From: Phycisphaera sp.
Lineage (GTDB): Bacteria; Planctomycetota; Phycisphaerae; Phycisphaerales; Phycisphaeraceae
DNA length: 9,306 bases
Direction: 5' to 3'
NCBI GenBank assembly: GCA_029287335.1
Contig: JARFRI010000258.1
Span: 1 to 9,306, forward strand
Shown here: piece by piece, positions 6,882 through 9,306 of the stretch
Numbering within the stretch: position 1 is the first letter of the stretch
Layout of the letters: each line of letters starts with the position of its first letter
Position numbers and translations under genes: made by a program
The notes under the pieces: generated by a model
Seen by the model: the letters and a program-made list of their open reading frames with translations, nothing else
Databases searched by the model: none
What the model was told of the DNA's origin: nothing

Positions 6882-6965
6882 GCCGATCAAGACGTAATTG
6901 GGTGACGCGATCAGCCGATACCGCTAGTAAGTGATAGACAATCAATCGGCCGATCAAGATATCGG
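6882..6965. promoter_or_regulatory. Cluster of CCGAT/ATCGG half-sites upstream of cysD
   Basis: Five copies of the 5-mer CCGAT or its complement ATCGG occur in 84 bp: 6883-6887, 6915-6919, 6945-6949, 6950-6954 and 6961-6965. They build a perfect 10-bp palindrome, ATCGGCCGAT (6945-6954), an inverted pair CCGAT-N6-ATCGG (6950-6965), and an 11-bp direct repeat GCCGATCAAGA (6882-6892 and 6949-6959). The arrangement suggests operator sites for a dimeric regulator of cysDN or of the divergent gcvH operon. The regulator is unknown. Confidence 0.45.
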
Positions 6966-6994
6966 ACCTTATCGATTAGCAACGTACGTAACAA

Positions 6995-6998
6995 GAGG
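6995..6998 (+). promoter_or_regulatory. Ribosome binding site of cysD, supporting a GTG start
   Basis: AAGAGGA (6993-6999) places a GAGG core 8 bases before the GTG at 7007-7009. The site favours this GTG over internal ATG codons, and the resulting N-terminus aligns residue for residue with known CysD proteins from [18 protein letters not shown] onwards. Confidence 0.65.
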
Positions 6999-7006
6999 AC
7001 ACCTCA

Positions 7007-7918
7007 GTGACTCCGCAGAAATTGACCCACCTCAAACAGCTTGAGGCCGAGAGCATCCACATCATCCGTGAGGTCGCCTCCGAGTTTAAAAACCCGGTGA
7101 TGCTGTTCTCCGTCGGCAAGGACTCTTGCGTCATGCTTCACTTGGCGCGCAAGGCCTTCTACCCCGGCAAGCCGCCGTTCCCGCTCTTGCACGTCGATAC
7201 GACATGGAACTTCCAATCGATGTACACCTTCCGCGATGAATACATCGTCAAGGAACTCGGGCTCGAATGCCTCGTCCACATCAACGAAGAGGGCCTAAAG
7301 GACGGAATCGATCCGTTCAAGCACGGCTCACGCAAGTTCACCGAAGTGATGAACCTCGGCGCGCTCCGCCAGGCACTGGACAAGTACCGCTTTGACGCGG
7401 CCTTCGGCGGCGGGCGACGCGATGAAGAAAAAGCCCGTGCCAAGGAACGCATCTTCTCCTTCCGTGATGCACACCACCAGTGGGACCCAAAGAACCAGCG
7501 GCCCGAGCTCTGGAACCTCTATAACACTCACGTCGAAAAAGAACAACAGATCCGTGTCTTCCCAATCTCCAACTGGACCGAGCTGGACATCTGGCAGTAC
7601 ATCTACATGGAGCAGATCCCGCTCGTGGATGTGTACTACGCCAAGGAACGCCCCGTCGTCCAGCACGAAGGGCAACTCATCCTCGTCGACGACGACCGCA
7701 CGCCCGCCGATCTCGCCGCAACCGCGGTGAACAAGTGGGTCCGCTTCCGCACACTGGGCGACTACCCGCTGACCGGCGCGACCGAATCGAAAGCAACCGA
7801 ACTCACCGACATCATCCAGGAAATGCTTCTGGCCACACGCTCTGAGCGCGAAGGCCGAGTCGTCGACTCTGACCCCGGCGCATCCATGGAAGAGAAAAAG
7901 CGGCAGGGGTACTATTAA
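7007..7918 (+). CDS. cysD: Sulfate adenylyltransferase subunit 2 (ATP sulfurylase small subunit)
   Basis: This is the catalytic subunit that joins sulfate to ATP to give adenosine 5'-phosphosulfate and pyrophosphate, driven by GTP hydrolysis in CysN. It acts in cytoplasmic sulfate assimilation. The 303-residue product matches E. coli CysD (302 aa) end to end. Features are [18 protein letters not shown] at the start, the PP-loop of the ATP-pyrophosphatase fold SVGKDS (35-40) followed by [76 protein letters not shown] and the family-typical C-terminal KKRQGYY. It starts at GTG with a good SD. Its TAA shares one base with the ATG of cysN (TAATG), indicating translational coupling, as expected for subunits of one heterodimer. 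No residue expected in the active site appears to be missing. Confidence 0.97.
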   Translation: MTPQKLTHLKQLEAESIHIIREVASEFKNPVMLFSVGKDSCVMLHLARKAFYPGKPPFPLLHVDTTWNFQSMYTFRDEYIVKELGLECLVHINEEGLKDGIDPFKHGSRKFTEVMNLGALRQALDKYRFDAAFGGGRRDEEKARAKERIFSFRDAHHQWDPKNQRPELWNLYNTHVEKEQQIRVFPISNWTELDIWQYIYMEQIPLVDVYYAKERPVVQHEGQLILVDDDRTPADLAATAVNKWVRFRTLGDYPLTGATESKATELTDIIQEMLLATRSEREGRVVDSDPGASMEEKKRQGYY

Positions 7919-9306
7919 TGAATACTGACGAACTCATCGCAGAAGATATCCACGGCTACCTTAAGCAGCACGAGAATAAAGAACTCTTGCGCTTCCTGAC
8001 TTGCGGTTCAGTTGACGACGGTAAGTCGACCCTCATCGGCCGGTTGCTCTACGACTCGAAGATGGTCTATGAAGACCAACTCGCTGCCGTCACCAACGAC
8101 TCCAAGCAGTTTGGTACCACCGGCGGCACCTTCGACCCCGCTTTGTTGACCGACGGCCTCAAGGCCGAGCGCGAGCAGGGCATCACCATCGATGTCGCGT
8201 ACCGTTATTTTTCAACGGCAAAGCGCAAGTTCATCATCGCCGACACGCCCGGCCATGAGCAGTACACCCGCAATATGGCAACCGGCGCATCAACCTGCGA
8301 CCTGGCGATCATCCTCATCGACGCACGGCACGGCGTGCAGACCCAGACCCGCCGACACTCCTTCATCGCATCGCTCCTGGGCATCAAGCACGTCGTCGTT
8401 GCCATCAATAAGATGGACCTCGTCGACTTCTCCGAGGAACGCTACGAGCAGATCAAGTCCGACTACACCGAGTTCGTCGGAAAACTCGACCTGCCCGATA
8501 TCGAGTTCGTCCCGATGTCCGCGCTTAACGGCGATAACGTCGTTAACCCCTCCGAGCACACGCCCTGGTACAAGGGCGGCACGCTGATGCACACGCTTGA
8601 AAACGTACACATCGCCAGCGACCGTAATCTCATCGACTTCCGCTTCCCGGTTCAGTACGTCAGCCGACCAGACCTGAACTTCCGCGGTTTCTGCGGCACG
8701 ATCTCGTCCGGTATCGTCCGCCCCGGCGATGAAGTCATGGCCCTGCCCTCACGCAAGACAGCCATCGTTAAGCGGATCGTCACAATGGACGGCGACCTCG
8801 AAGAAGCCTTCGCGCCACTTGCCCCGACCATCGTGCTGGACCGCGAGATCGACGTGTCGCGAGGCGACATGCTCGTCCACCCCAACAACGTGCCAAAGGT
8901 CGATCAGGCCTTCGAAGCCATGGTCGTCTGGATGGACGAGCAGGGCCTAAAGCCCGGCAAGCAGTACACCATCAAGCAGGGCACGACGACCGCGACGGGC
9001 ATCATCAGTGACCTCCGCTACCGCATCAATGTCAACACGATGCACAGCGAAGAAGTAGACAAGCTCGACCTCAACGAGATCGGCCGAGTCGTCATCGACC
9101 TGTCGCGCCCCTGCGCATTCGACCCATACAGCAGGAACCGCTCGACCGGCGCGTTCATCGTCGTTGACAAGATCACGAACAACACCGTCGCCGCAGGCAT
9201 GATCCTGGACCGCGACCCGGATAGCGCTGCATCCCGCCGACGCGAGATGTCCGAGAAGCGTGGCACGGAGATCAAGGTCCACGAGTCGCTCATTACCGGC
9301 GAAGAA
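7918..9306 (+). CDS. cysN: Sulfate adenylyltransferase subunit 1 (GTPase), right end truncated; probable CysNC fusion
   Basis: This is the GTPase that powers APS synthesis by CysD. The frame is open from the ATG at 7918-7920 to the window end (463 codons, no stop). GTPase motifs are G1 GSVDDGKST (30-38), G2 in EREQGITID (84-92), G3 DTPGH (109-113), G4 NKMD (164-167) and G5 SAL (201-203). EF-Tu-like barrel domains II and III follow, with [20 protein letters not shown] and later [16 protein letters not shown] at 7905-7909 is the SD, inside the end of cysD. E. coli CysN stops at 475 residues. Here the barrel ends near residue 440 and continues with a charged linker ([18 protein letters not shown]), which resembles the join to an APS kinase domain in CysNC fusions. 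The fusion is an inference because its P-loop would lie beyond the edge. Confidence 0.96.
   Translation, partial: MNTDELIAEDIHGYLKQHENKELLRFLTCGSVDDGKSTLIGRLLYDSKMVYEDQLAAVTNDSKQFGTTGGTFDPALLTDGLKAEREQGITIDVAYRYFSTAKRKFIIADTPGHEQYTRNMATGASTCDLAIILIDARHGVQTQTRRHSFIASLLGIKHVVVAINKMDLVDFSEERYEQIKSDYTEFVGKLDLPDIEFVPMSALNGDNVVNPSEHTPWYKGGTLMHTLENVHIASDRNLIDFRFPVQYVSRPDLNFRGFCGTISSGIVRPGDEVMALPSRKTAIVKRIVTMDGDLEEAFAPLAPTIVLDREIDVSRGDMLVHPNNVPKVDQAFEAMVVWMDEQGLKPGKQYTIKQGTTTATGIISDLRYRINVNTMHSEEVDKLDLNEIGRVVIDLSRPCAFDPYSRNRSTGAFIVVDKITNNTVAAGMILDRDPDSAASRRREMSEKRGTEIKVHESLITGEE

Noticed and set aside
6766..6900. Glycine riboswitch upstream of gcvH
   Set aside because: The best promoter leaves a leader of only about 30 bases. 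The conserved aptamer segments and tandem architecture are not recognisable.

Overview
The window looks like a chromosomal segment of a Planctomycetota-type bacterium, possibly near Phycisphaerae. This placement is an inference. It rests on the groEL-groES-groEL order, the style of the chaperonin N-termini, and an amidohydrolase-2 variant that reads like proteins I associate with that phylum. No rRNA or other marker gene is present to confirm it. The DNA is GC-rich, densely coding, and shows no integrase, IS transposase, tRNA or CRISPR array.

Layout, left to right. (1) 1-2239, minus strand: a chaperonin cluster read right to left as groEL (complete, 562 aa), groES (108 aa), then the first 19 codons of a second groEL paralogue cut by the left edge. 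(2) 2240-2481: an intergenic stretch with a good intrinsic terminator for the operon to its right, an AT-rich stretch that probably holds the groE promoter, and an 18-bp dyad in the presumed groE leader. (3) 2482-6765, minus strand: a compact four-gene block, read right to left as gcvH, an amidohydrolase-2 family protein, a lipoprotein of unknown function, and a large AGCS-family sodium:alanine/glycine symporter, closed by the terminator. (4) 6766-7006: a divergent intergenic region with a candidate gcvH promoter on one strand and a cluster of CCGAT/ATCGG half-sites before cysD on the other. (5) 7007-9306, plus strand: cysD and cysN (ATP sulfurylase), translationally coupled. cysN runs off the right edge and probably continues into a fused APS-kinase domain.

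How the genes work together. GroEL and GroES form the folding chamber. The gcvH-to-symporter block pairs the lipoyl carrier of glycine cleavage with a transporter family that imports glycine or alanine, which suggests a glycine uptake and catabolism theme. The two middle genes have no known link to it. CysD and CysN activate sulfate to APS, the first step of sulfate assimilation or sulfation.

The most unusual signals are: a 104-bp inverted repeat whose two arms are each REP-like palindromes, apparently inserted into the signal-peptide region of the lipoprotein gene; an amidohydrolase-fold protein lacking most of its expected metal ligands; extra hydrophilic domains in the AGCS transporter; a His-rich and Cys-containing tail on the complete GroEL; and the half-site cluster before cysD.
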